Below are positions 37,588 through 48,800 of a stretch of 61,278 bases of DNA, in pieces. Position 1 is the first letter of the stretch, and the number at the start of each line of letters is the position of its first letter. The notes under the pieces were generated by a model. The model searched no databases. It was not told the DNA's origin and saw nothing but the letters and a program-made list of their open reading frames with translations. Both the position numbers and the translations under genes were made by a program. Origin of the DNA: Prasinococcaceae sp. CCMP 1430 (Eukaryota; Prasinodermophyta; Palmophyllophyceae; Prasinococcales; Prasinococcaceae); contig RQSC01000020.1 of assembly GCA_013416795.1 (NCBI GenBank), positions 142,535 through 203,812 on the forward strand, read 5' to 3'.

Positions 37588-38709
37588 TCACCTCGCGGGC
37601 GCCCACGGCAACTCCTGGTCGAACCAGCGTGGTCCACAGTAGACGAGCAGCTCGGCCATCGCCGGGCATTCGGCAGTGTTGACGGCCGCAGCACGCGCGT
37701 AAGGGTCACGGCCCGTGCGCTGCGAAGCGCGGAGAGCACCAGATGGGGGGGGGGAGTGCGTGGGCGCGCAGCGCGGGCGAGCACGTGGCAGGCGAGTTGG
37801 AAAAGGTCAGCACGCATTCCCGCGCGCCTCGGGAACGCCAGGCGAGCGCGAACACACCTTTCCCCCCAGCTCTCCTCCGCATCCGTAATGATCTGCACGC
37901 CATGCTTCCAGAGTGCGCTCCTCTGCCCGCTCGGCGTTCTCACGTGCCGCGGGTGCTGCCGCGAAACCCAAGTAATGGAAGCGCTCAGTCGGGAAGCGCA
38001 CCGCCGCACGGTGCACCTCTTCGAAGCGCGTGCGCTTGAAGTCATAGCCGACAACGGTGAAGCGTTCGGGGTAGTGCCCCGCGAGCTCATAGAAACGACA
38101 GAGCGCAAACAAGACGTTCTCATACGAGTCACGCGCACCCTCCTCGGTGACCGCGCGCCAGCGAACCGAGTCGCGCGAGCCATACCAACCCGCGGCGTCC
38201 GCGACACTCCAGTAGCTCGTCGCCTCGGAGCGCGGGCCGGCGTCGATGCGCGTCTCACCGCCTGAGAACATGAGCATGGCAGTGTCATCCGCGGCTGTGG
38301 CCTCCACGCCTGCGCGGATGTGCTCGACGAACGTCTCCGCCTGGCCTGGTACGCGCTGATAGCTCTCGAGCAGCCACGCGCTGTTCCGCGAGGCAGCGTC
38401 TGGTGAGAAGTCGTGGCCCATGTACACCGCGTGCCCCGCCACCAGCACGAGGTGTGTGAGGTCCGCGTAGCGGTCGAGGTGGGTGTGGCTGCGCGTGCGA
38501 ACCGAGGACGCGCGTGCACGGCGCGGGGCGACCCGCCTGTCGTCACTCGCGCCACCGACCGAGGCGTGCAGTTCCCCCGTCACTAGCAGCACGAGGCTGA
38601 CGAGGCCGAGTGCGGCAAACGCAAACACCAGCGCGAGCGCGAGCGCGGTGCTGCGGCGTGCGCCATGGCGAATCGAGGGACGCGGTGGGTACACGGGTGC
38701 GAAGGGCAT
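37588..38709 (-). CDS. DUF218 (YdcF-like) domain protein with N-terminal membrane anchor
   Basis: The exons are 37858-38709 and 37588-37719 (minus strand), joined in phase 0 (GTGTGT...CGCAG; 138-bp intron with a 10-G run), giving 327 residues. A membrane segment follows a basic start (STALALALVFAFAALGLVSL). The DUF218 domain shows LTHLVLVAGHAVYMGHD, DDTAMLMFSGGETR, DSYENVLFALCRFYELAGHY and RFTVVGYDFKRTRFEEVHRA. The last exon RTGRDPYARAAAVNTAECPA, then LLVYCGPRWFDQELPW, matches the end of eukaryotic DUF218 proteins. Family function is poorly defined; bacterial YdcF binds SAM and ElyC affects envelope polymer synthesis. It was started at the first in-frame ATG; the upstream frame is open but without ATG. 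Confidence 0.82.
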
Positions 38710-38978
38710 CGTCGAGGGCAAGCTCACCACCGGCGGTGCGCCCGCCGCTGGTGCGGCGGCCGCCCCGCGCGCCCTGTGGCCCCGCGGTCGCGGTGGGCCC
38801 AGGCGGCAATCACCGCGCAAGTGCGCACTTTCTGGCGCGCAGCAGCCCGCAACAGACGCAGATTCGCCACAAATGCCGCGCGCGGCGCGCAGCCCACGCG
38901 CGCCGCACGCAGCGCGGCGCTCGCCCTAGCTTGTCTTACCGCGGGCGAGCGGGGCGGACGCTGCCAATAACGGGTGCG
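38710..38978. promoter_or_regulatory. Short divergent promoter, DUF218 / beta-galactosidase
   Basis: This is the shortest divergent spacer in the window at 269 bp. It is GC-rich with no obvious AT core. Both genes must take their promoters from it or from each other's 5' parts. Confidence 0.35.
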
Positions 38979-41900
38979 ATGCAGCGGCGAGCGCGCCCGC
39001 TCCTACCCAGCCAGCTGCGCTTGCACGATGAGCCGTCGGTATGCGGCGCGCGGCGCCTGGGCCCGCATGCGCCGCTGCTCCACCTCATGGCGCACGAGAC
39101 GAACGTGATGTCTCTCAACGGGGTGGACTGGTGGCTGGCAGTTCGCCCCTCGCCGGATGCCGTCACTGAGGCCGACATCTGCGCCGATGCCGGCGCCGGC
39201 GAGGGCGATGCGGCCGGCGATGAGGGGAGATTTGTGCGCACGCGCGTACCTTCAAACTGGCAGCTCGAGCCCGCCGGACACGCAGCGCAAGACAGGCCGC
39301 TGTACTCGAACTTCACGTACGCCTGCGCGCCGACGCCGCCGTTGGCACACCTCAGCGGCGCGTGGCGGGAGAAAGTCGCCAGCGACGACAACGCGGGCGG
39401 CGGCGAGCCCGGTGGCATGCTCAAGGCGTTCGTGTGGAGCGGCGAAATGCCGGCGGCCGGCGAGGCGCCTGCAGCCCCCCTGGATGCAGCAGCCACGCCG
39501 GCGCCGATGGACGAGGGGCAGGGCAGCGGGCAGGGATTGGAGGCGGAGGAGGGAGCGCGGCCCCACTACGCAGGCGGTCCGAATCCCACCGGCATATATC
39601 GCCGCTCTGTAGCGCTGCCGCTGACTTGGGCGGAGGCTGAGGTGGGGAATGACGGCTGCTCAGAGGGTACTCTACGCCCTGCGCAGGCATTCACTCTCAC
39701 ACTGCACGGCGCCGATTCGTGTGCATACGTATACGCCGACGGTGAGTTCGTTGGCTTCGGCACTGACTCTCGGCTACCATCCGAGTTCGACGTGACCCGG
39801 CAGGTGCGCGCGGCGATGGCGGACGCCAGACGACCCATTGAGCTTGCGGTAGTTGTGCCGCGGCTCAGCGCCGGAACCTACTTTGAGGACCAGGACCAGT
39901 GGTCACTGAGCGGCCTACACCGTGGTGTCACGCTCACGCGCGTACCCGAACGCGCTATTGGCGACTACAGCATCGTGCCGCGCCTCGAGTTCGAGCAGCA
40001 GGACGACTGGGGTATGGATGAGGCAGAGCCGCGACTGGCTTGCGCATTCTTCGACATCAAGGTTGATGTGCTTGCTGCCCACGACGGCGGGGCGACTTTC
40101 GACCCGGCGGCGCAGGCGTGGTCGCCGTCCGCGGCAAATGACCTCGCTCTACACGTCTCGGTGTTCGACGCGCAAACCAGTCGCATGGTGACCAGCACTG
40201 CGGGCGTCGCCGTCGACGGCATGGTTCGCCGCGGTGTGGCTACGAAGTCCCTGACCATCGATGTGCCGCTCGAGCGTGCGCAGCTTTGGTCAGCCGACGC
40301 GCCACATTTGTACAGGATTGTGCTCACGCTCGAGCACACAGCCACGGGCGAAGCAGTGTCGGAGGAAGCGCTCGTCGGTCTGCGCGAGGTCCGTATCGAT
40401 AAGGGCGTGCTGCGCGTGAACCGCCGCGCGGTCACCATACGTGGCGTCAACCGTCATGAGCATGATCCCGTGGGTGGCAAGGCGGTCACGTACGACAGCA
40501 TGATGGACGACGCGCTTCTGATGAAGCGCGCAAACTTCAACGCAGTGCGGTGCAGCCACTATCCTAATTGCCAGCAATGGTACTCCATCTGCGACAAGGT
40601 GGGGCTCTATGTGATCGACGAGGCCAACATAGAGACGCACGGCTTCCATGATGGTGGATACCCGAACTCGGAGCTGACGGGCGACCCGCAGTGGGCCGGC
40701 GCTCTCATGGAGCGTGTGATGCGCATGGCTGAGCGCGACAAGAACCATCCGTGCGTGATCGTGTGGTCCCTGGGCAACGAGGCTGGATTTTCCTCCGCGC
40801 ACGCCGCGGCCGCAGCATGGCTGCGAGCTCGCGACGCGTCGCGGGTGGTGCACTACGAAGGCGGCCTAAGCCGCACGTGCGCGACCGACATCATTTGCCC
40901 GATGTACAGAACTGCCGACGAGCTCATGGCTTGGTCGGACGAGGAGGCCGTAAAGCCTGCCGAGAAGCGGCGACCGGTGATCGCATGCGAGTACTCGCAT
41001 GCGATGGGCAACAGCAATGGGCGCCTGGACGAGTTTTGGCGAGCGATTTGGGAGCGCGGCAACTACCTGCAAGGCGGCTTTATTTGGGACTGGGTCGACC
41101 AGGGACTCCTGGACGTTGCGACGACGCCTGAGAATGCGAGAAGGCGTCGGAGCAGCGGCCATCCATCGCTGCGCCAGTATTCTCAGCAGGACTTCTTGCA
41201 TGGGGGGCACCACGACGACATGCCGCATGATGCCCAGTTTTGCTTGAATGGCCTACTCGCGCCCGACCGCACACCGCACCCCGGCCTCGTGGAGGCTGCC
41301 GCTGTTATGCAACCGGTGGCGTTCGATTTCGATGCAGCCGCCAATCCACCTGTGCTGGGCGTGAGCAATCGCTTGGATCATGCGACCCTCGCCGATGTGC
41401 AATTGCTGGTGATCGCTCGTGCGATGCCATGCAACGCTTGGGAAGCGCTCGCGACGGCCGCGAAAGTGGGCAATGCGCCCGCCAGGCATCTCAAACCTCT
41501 GCGCTGCATGCTTCCAGTCTCTGGCGAGCACGCGGGGGCGCTTGCGTCGCTCTCACCCGGCCAGCGCATGCGTTTTCCCCTCCGCGAAGTGTTCGAGTGG
41601 AGGGCTGAGCTGGAGCGGAAGGCCGCAAGGCTTGGTGGCGAGAGCGGTAGCGGCGGCGGTCCGCCGCGGTGGCAACTTCAAGTGTTTGCGCTGCGCGGCG
41701 ATGTGGTGTTGGCACGCGACTTCTTTGACGTGCAGCCGGCGTGTGCACCGCTACCGCCCGCCCCCGTGCGCCCTCTGCGGCGTGGCGGCGGCTATGTATG
41801 TCCTGTCACGCTCACCCGCGACACCAAGAATGGCGAAGTGCGCGTCGTATCCGAAGGGTTCTACGAAGCCACGGTGTGCCTGAGCACTGGCGCACTCACG

Positions 41901-43129
41901 CGCCTCGCGAGTACCCCGCAAGTCCGTGGCACGTTCGCGGAACCGCCTGTCGAGCTGATTCACAGAGCGTTTGATCGGCCGAATGTCTGGCGTCGTCCGA
42001 CAGATAACGACATCTGCCCTGGCTCGCGCAGCTACGCGGCGCAGTGGAAACGTCACGGCCTTGACAGGATGGAGCCTTCGTCTTTCCGGGCAGATGTGGA
42101 TACGCAGGTACGTCGCGGACCGCGCCCTGCGAGACTGTGGGTGGGCATGTGGGTGGGTAGTACTCACACTCGCGTCGGTAGGCCGCTTTCTTCACCCCAC
42201 GAGGTGAATGCATGCAATGAGCGCCGCGCTAATACCGCCACGCGCGTGCGCGTAGGCCCTCACGGTGATATGTAGATGTGCGTTCGAGCCAGGGCCGCCC
42301 GATGCCAGCGGGGGCGCGTGCATCGGCGGTGGTGAGACATATTCTGATTCCGGACACCGGTGTTGGAAGGCTCACGTCATGCATACGGTTGAGTACTCAT
42401 TCCAGCGTGACCGCGTGTCTGTTGGCGTGACGATGGCTGTGAGTGACAGCAATCGAGACGAGGCGGACAGGTTGAAGTCGTGGCCGAGGGTGGGCGTAAG
42501 CTTGGAGCTGGCAGCAGCAGTAGGCCAGGTCGGGACAACATACCTCGGCGAAGGTGCGCCCAGATCAGCCACAGATTACTGCTGCTGCCTTCACGCAACC
42601 CCCGCGAGCGCCGCACGCGACCTCCGGGTGGCCCTTCCTCACACTTGCGACAGCGTGCTGACACTGCCTCGGTCGCAAACCGCGCGCTTTCCTGCGGCGC
42701 GTCTGTCTCCGCATCCCAGGGCCTCATGAGTGCTATCCAGATCGTCGGGCAGCGGCGCACCGTGGCATCCACGCGCTAGATACGTCCTTGGAATGCCCGT
42801 ACGTTGTGAAGCAGGAATACGGCGGGCGCTCCAACGCCGAGGTGGTATGGGCGCCCGCTGCGGGCAACGATGGCGTCGCGGGTGGCCTCGGCGTGCACGT
42901 GCGCAGCGCGGTGGCTACCGGCGCGCAGCAGCCGGGCGCGCAGCTGGGCTTTGATCGTGTCGAACACAATGTGGGCGGGCACGTCCGGCTCGACATTGAT
43001 GCGGCGCACATGGGCGTGGGCGACAACAGTTGGATGCTCAGCGTTGCACCCGACCACTGCATCAAGAATGGGGTGTACAAACTCGCTCTCGATCTCCTGC
43101 CTATGGGCAAGGCCGACGCACATCACTAG
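38979..43129 (+). CDS. LacZ-type beta-galactosidase (glycoside hydrolase family 2)
   Basis: The exons are 38979-42107, 42370-42553 and 42720-43129 (introns GTACGT...GGAAG and GTGCGC...CCCAG), giving 1240 residues. All five LacZ domains can be followed: SLNGVDWWLAV, VPSNWQLEPAGHAAQD, AYVYADGEFVGFGTDSRLPS, DQDQWSLSGLHRGVTL, IRGVNRHEHDPVGGKAV and ANFNAVRCSHYPN. The acid/base Glu lies in VIVWSLGNEAGFS and the nucleophile Glu in VIACEYSHAMGNSNG. The second junction completes LGEGPHECYPDRRA, as in LacZ domain 5. E. coli LacZ has 1024 residues; the extra length is acidic and Gly/Ala inserts near the N-terminus. No signal peptide is seen. It hydrolyses beta-galactosides. The first acceptor is weak (GGAAG), so that junction is less certain. 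Confidence 0.9.
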
Positions 43130-43197
43130 GCGCGACTGAAGCTCTCTGGTCCGTAACTTAATTTCGTGAGGTGCATGTCTGTCGCTCGGCGCGCGCG

Positions 43198-44979
43198 TCA
43201 CAGGCAGCGCCCCCACAGCGACATAGGCCCGGGCTCATTTTGGAACACCTCCTCGTACCCGTCCACGTACCTCTTTGCAGGAAGCTCCTCTTCTCGACTT
43301 TCAAGCACCGCGTCTTGGCGCGCGTGCCGGTGCGCGGGCGCAGAGTGGAGTGAGGTGGGCGCGTTGGGCATTGTATTAGCGACACGACGTCGCTCCTCGC
43401 GAGCGCAAAAGTGCTGGCACGCGCACATGTGTGACTGCGTTGCACTCTCGACACGCACCACAGATGGAACCACCGTACATGACCGACCTATCCCAGCTCC
43501 CCGGCGCCCACGCAGTCGTCAGTCTTATCTCGAGCTCGCCAAAAATCTTCTCGACGCGCACGTCGTCCAATCCTTCTGTATCATCGAACGGATCTTCAAG
43601 ACCAATGGCAATGTTGAAGAGCCCCTGAGAGAGTTGCGAGAGCGCGGAAGCGTATGTCGCGCCGTGCAGAGCCACGAATCAGCGCCACAGCGGTGCGCTC
43701 TCCCTCTCTCTTTCTTTCTCTCTAGCGAGCTATCGGCTAGGGAAGCAATACAAATGGCGCGGTCCTTCAGCGCGCAAATGGCACGCGTTCTCACCTGCAT
43801 GGCCACCCCCGTAAAGATCGCCAGCGCGATAGCAAAGCCCAAGTTGGCCTGAAACGGCCACTGGGATGCCTCGACGCGCCCAGCTCCCGCGACCCAGGCA
43901 TAGTACGGGCCGATGAAAAATGGGTGCGTGAGGATGTAGAGCCTGCCAAATGCTCGCAGGCCTGTGGGCGTACGGTAGCCCTTGATGGCGCGGCATTGCT
44001 CGAACTCCTTCGTGAGCAACATGAGGTATTGATTCATGCGCGCGGCCTCATTTCCGGGCAATCCCACGGCCTTCATGCGCTCGACGGCCAGCGAGAGGCG
44101 CGACAGCTCGGCGTAGATCTCGGCGAGGCACCGCCGCTGCACTGGGCGAACGTGTTTCCGCATGCGCTGGCCACTGCGCGTGAACATGTGCTTGCTGCGG
44201 TTGGCGAGGGGCAGACGCAAGAAGTCGCGCATTGCCCGCGTCATGCGGATGAGGGTTTCTCGGACCTCAGCCACGTGTTGGTGCGCAGCAGCACCGCCTT
44301 CGTAGTATTCTGCAGCGGGCGACGACTTCTCCTCGCTGGCAGCGCGCGTGCAATCGACCCCTCCTTCACAGGCGCCGTCGTCGCCGCTCTTCCCGCGGGC
44401 GCCGGCGCCACGCTCCCCCTCGCCGCCGGCCTCGGCTGCTGCCTCCTTCTGATTTCCGTGCTGTGGGTAGCGAGGGGTGGTGGCGAGCAGCCTGCGCCCG
44501 ACGAAGTCCCCCTTGACTGGCCATGACCACGAGTTGTGCGCGAGGTAGAGATGAAAGACGAGCGACCTCAGATCGGCTAGCGCGGCGAGCGCTCTCTCGC
44601 GCCGCACGAAGGCGTAGCCTATGTTCGCGGTGATCGGAAACACTATGATGAACGAGAAGAAAGAGAGCGATAGCTTCGCAACCAGCGGTTCCTCGTCGGG
44701 ACGGTAGAAGAAGTAGAAGCACGTGGCGCCTGCTTGCAGCGAGCAGACGAAGATGGTCTCGGGGGTGATGAGGTGCGCGACCGCCACCTGTAGCGACACC
44801 CAGTACGTCAGCAGGGTCTCCCATACCGACCCCAGGGGTGAAGCACGAAGCAGCGCGGGCGTCGGCTGCGCGTCGTCCATGTCGGACTTCACCGAGGCCG
44901 TCGACAGCGTGGGCGCGCGCGGATGGGAAGCGCGTCGGTCGACGCCGGCCTCGCCGTTCGCGTCCCCGTCCGGCGCCAT
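43198..44979 (-). CDS. Bestrophin-like (UPF0187-related) membrane protein
   Basis: The exons are 43795-44979, 43459-43624 and 43198-43313 (minus strand), with junction phases 0 and 1 (GTGAGA...CTCAG; GTGCGT...CCAAG), giving 488 residues. Hydrophobic segments include ETIFVCSLQAGATCFYFFY, LSLSFFSFIIVFPITANIGY, LYILTHPFFIGPYYAWVAGA and LGFAIALAIFTGVAMQ. The second exon gives GLFNIAIGLEDPFDD, a pattern typical of the bestrophin/VCCN-like anion channels, where the acidic stretch binds Ca2+ in animals. A charged loop separates the first and second pairs of helices. The last exon ends EEVFQNEPGPMSLWGRCL. The second intron rests on frame and splice pattern only. The channel assignment is tentative. 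Confidence 0.62.
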
Positions 44980-45512
44980 TTCCCGCCGCGCGCCACAGGG
45001 TCGCGGCGTGGAGCGCGGGGCGCGACGCCGTCCTCATCTGAGGCGCCCGAGCGACGCGCGCTCGGCGGGTCCGCCCCGCGCGGGGCGTTGGGGGTGCGGG
45101 GCGGGGACGCGCTGTGGCGCCGCAGCACGCCGCTGCCAACGCCGCTGACGTGGCGCGCGGGTGCGCGCACCCGTCCTCTCCCCTCGCGAACGCCCGCCGG
45201 GCAAACTCGCGCGACAGTTGGCATTTGCCATTTCCACCAGCAACACAAGCACACCTACACCTTCAAGCACTTTACATTACCCCACGGGAGACTCCATACC
45301 ATCGATGCACCTGGCCTGCTCCCTTTCGTTTTGATAGCGACGGAGTCGCGAGCGCGCCAGCACGCCGTGGTGCGTTTGAGCGGGGTGCCAGAGGGCGAGG
45401 CGAGCGCGCGCGCGGGGGGAGGGGGGCTCAGCCTGAGGGGGGTCGCCCGAGCGGAAGGCGGGGGGAGAGAGAGGGGGGGGAGGCGAGCATGGGCGCGCGG
45501 CAGCCGCGATGA
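44980..45512. other. Intergenic region upstream of the orphan M13 exon
   Basis: This is 533 bp of GC-rich DNA with a G-rich stretch at 45415-45482 (runs of GGGGG, GAGAGAG). I find no other M13 peptidase sequence here on either strand. It must include the promoter of the bestrophin-like gene. Confidence 0.4.
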
Positions 45513-45689
45513 CGGACGCCGCGGCGCGAGGGCGCGCTGCGGGCGCAGCTGCTCTCCAACCCGCACAGCCCGGAGGAGTACCGGGTCAACGGCATCGTGC
45601 GGAACATGGACGAATGGTATGCCGCTTTCGGCGTGAAGCCCGGCGACAAGCTGTATTTGCCGCCCGAGGAACGGGTCCACGTCTGGTAA
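45513..45689 (+). pseudogene. Orphan C-terminal exon of an M13 (neprilysin/ECE-like) metallopeptidase
   Basis: The frame ending at TAA 45687-45689 encodes the last ~55 residues of an M13 peptidase: EGALRAQLLSNPHSPEEYRV, then NGIVRNMDEWYAAFGVKPGD and KLYLPPEERVHVW. This matches the family's invariant finish (HxPxxYRVNG...N...F...F.....D.......R..IW). An in-frame stop at 45510-45512 precedes it. The zinc site (HExxH...ExxxD) and the rest of the enzyme are nowhere within the window. The upstream neighbour is an intact gene on the other strand. It is either a gene remnant or an exon of a gene broken by rearrangement or misassembly. It cannot encode an active peptidase by itself. Confidence 0.75.
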
Positions 45690-45707
45690 GCCAGCGGGAC
45701 AAAAGGA

Positions 45708-45744
45708 AAAAGGGGCGCCGGGATCCGATCCCTGCGCCCCTTTT
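45708..45744 (+). repeat. Strong inverted repeat (hairpin) just after the M13 exon
   Basis: AAAAGGGGCGC (45708-45718) pairs perfectly with GCGCCCCTTTT (45734-45744). Inside it GGGAT (45720-45724) pairs with ATCCC (45728-45732). The result is a 16-bp stem with a single internal mismatch and a 3-nt loop. It could be an RNA 3'-end structure, a terminator-like fold or a palindrome left by rearrangement. Confidence 0.8.
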
Positions 45745-45822
45745 CTTTGCTCCGACCATACATGCCGATGAAATAAAACATTCAAACCGAAATGGCGTCA
45801 TTTTCATCAGGCGACATTACAG

Positions 45823-48800
45823 ACGGCGCGCACGCCGACGCCACGGCGGCGCCGCGGTCGCGCTCGCGGCAACGGCGGCGTTTGCGGCAGCAGTGGCGCT
45901 CGCCGCGGCGCCGCGCGTGATCGCAGCGCCGACGAACGTTGCCACAGAGGGTGTGCGCGTGGCTTCGAACGCCAACGAGCTGCAGGAGCTCATCGACGAC
46001 TCCGATGCAGGGGAGACGCTCGGCGTGAGCGCGTCATTTGCGCTCGACGGCGAGCCGCTGCACGTGACGCGCTCGTTGCGCATCGAAGGTGAGCGCGCAC
46101 GCGCCACCAGCTCCGGCGCCTCGTTTCCGGCGCACGCGCACGTCGCGCTAACCCCTCCTTCTGCCTCTCCGCGCCACCCATCGCGCGGCATGCGCTGCGG
46201 CGGCGACGGCGTGCGCGCGCGCACGCGCTCGCTTTCATGCGCGCGCCCGCGCGCCCGCACCGCACGTCTCAAGGGATCGGCCATGGCTGCAAGCAGCTCG
46301 TAGGCTTCTTCCTTGAGGACGACCGGTGCGTCGTTGACGCTGGGTCGCTTTCGCGCGTGATTGAGGTCGCAGAGGGGGTGACGCTCTCCCTGTGGGGAAT
46401 AGTGCTCGCCAACGGAAATGCCAGCGACGCCGACAACGGCGTGCATGCGGGCGATGGGGGGTGCGTGTTGGCAAGCGCTGCATCGATCGTGCTCATGGAC
46501 GGTGTCCTGGTGACGCATTGCGATGCCTCCGACGGCCGCGGCGGCGCTGTCTTTGCTGCGGGTGGCGCCGTCCTTCGCGCAGTCGACACCACATTTGCGC
46601 ACGCCCAATCGACGTTCGGCGGTGCGGTGTACCTTGACGGCAACGCCGAGGCGCGCCTGGCGCGCGCCGACGGCGACCGCCGCATCGATGCTGCCTACGT
46701 ACACATCGAGACTCTTTGCGTGGTTGCGAACAACACCGCGAGCGACACGGGCGGCGCAATTTTTGCCGTGGGCGCAGCGTATGTTTCCATCGCAGGCTGC
46801 GACGTGACAGGCAATTTGGCCTCGGAGGGCGGCGCATTCATGCTCGACACCGCGGCCGCCTTCGTGTACCGGTCGGTTCTTGCAAACAACACGGCCACGC
46901 AGGGCGCGGGCGGCGCCATATTCACCGGCGGAGACACCATTCTGCAGCTCCGCAAGGGCAACTCTGTCATCAACAACACTGCGGAGACGTATGGCGGCGG
47001 GATATTCGGCTGCGGCACGTGTGCCGTCGACGTCGAAGGCACGCTCTTCGAGAGCAACAGCGCAGGGATCGCTGGTGGTGGGGTGTACGCCGCGTCCGGG
47101 TGCGCTCCTAGTCTCATGGATCAAGACGGACTCTGCGACGATTCGACCGGCTGCACGCGATACGAGTGCCGGCTCAGTGGCAACGAGGCGCCGGCTGGCG
47201 GCGGGCTGTACGTCAGCGGGTCGCTGGCGCACAGCGCGCGTATCGCGCGATGCACCTTCTCGCACAACAACGCGACTGTGACGGATGGCGGGGCCATCTG
47301 GATTGGCCAGGGCGCGAACGTCAGCTTCCTCGACGGGCGCATCGAGGGCAATGCTGCGACTGGTCACGGCGGCGGTGTGTTTCTGGACGGCTCGGACTCG
47401 TCGCTCCTCCTGTCTCCCGACCCCGACCCCCCGCGTGAGAGCACGCTGGGCAACTCCCAGGCCGAGCTCACGATGCATGAACTCGTGGACGTGGGCCTCG
47501 CGCACCAGCCCGACGAGAGCTACGGGGCGCCAGAGGTGTACGACGCTTCGAATGGTGGCATCCTTGGTCCTCTGCTCCGAGGCTACTCCGAGCTCGAGCT
47601 CGCTACGCGCGTGTACAACAACTCCGCGGGGGGGTTCGGCGGGGGGCTGCGCGTCGGCGGGGGGTCACTGGTGGCGCTGAGCACGCGCTTCGAGGGAAAC
47701 TACGCGCGCTCGGGCGGCGGCGGCGTTCATCTCGCGGCAGACACTTCTGACTCGCTGCCGTCAGTCGCGGCGCTGTGGGGATGCAATTTCGTTTCGAATC
47801 GCGCCTCCCTCAATGGAGGCGGGGTGCACGCGAGCTCGGACTCGCGCCTCGTGTCGATTCACACCAACTTTTCCGCCAACGAGGCGAACGTGTATGGCGG
47901 CGCGCTGTATTCTGAGGCCGCTCACATGTACCCAAGTGTAGACGCGCGCTTCGGATTCGTCCTCGGCAACACTGCCAACAGCGGCGCTGGCATCGCGGTG
48001 GCCGGCGGGGCCTCGCACATCTTCCGTGTGACCATTACTGGCAACCAGGCGGACTCGTACGGCGGCGGCGTCCTCGCGATGCCCTTCGCTTCAATCACGC
48101 TGAACTCGAGTACCATGGTACACGAGGATGCGCCTAACTCAGCGAGCGATTCCGGGACGTCCGGCGATGGCGGCTGGGCCATGGCCGGCGGTGTCATTTT
48201 TAGATTCAATCAGAGCTCCAGCCCAGGCCATGGGGGCAACATAGACGGAGTCGAGACGGTGCGCTTTTGCGGGCCATGCGCGCCCGGACAGTTCGCTACT
48301 GGTGCGTGCACTGCCACCGAGGACGCCCCTTGCGGGCCGTGCGCGCCGTGTGTGGACGAGGACCACTTCATCTCGCGGGCGGGCGGCGTGCCGACAATGT
48401 TCGACGACACGTTGTGCGTGCCCTGCTCGGCTGCCTGTCCCGCGGGCGCGGTGATATATGCGCCCTGCCGCAGAGGCAGCCTCGTGTTGGCTGGCCAAGA
48501 TTTGGAGTGCGGTCCGCAGCCACTCAGGGCTGAGGGTAGTCAGGCGGATCCGCTGCCTCCCTATGGCGGGCACGCCGAGGTCTTGAGTGCCGCGAATACC
48601 GTACGCCCTCCTGACGCGCTGGACTCGGCAGCACCGCCGACAATCAACTTCATCCACCCTCGCTCTGGCCCCGTGGAGGGTGGCACGCTGATCACCATCG
48701 ACGGCGCCAACTTTCAGCGGCGCTTACACATTCGATGCCGCTTCGGCTCGGCCAATGAGCTCGACGAGGTGCGCGCCACGAGGGTGAGCGGCCAGCGCGT

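Noticed and set aside
38610-38978. In-frame N-terminal extension of the beta-galactosidase
   Set aside because: It overlaps the 5' part of the DUF218 gene, is Arg/Ala-rich, and LacZ homology begins just after the ATG at 38979.
45817-47505. 562-codon open frame on the - strand opposite the beta-helix gene
   Set aside because: The + strand has clear beta-helix repeats; the antisense translation has no domain pattern.
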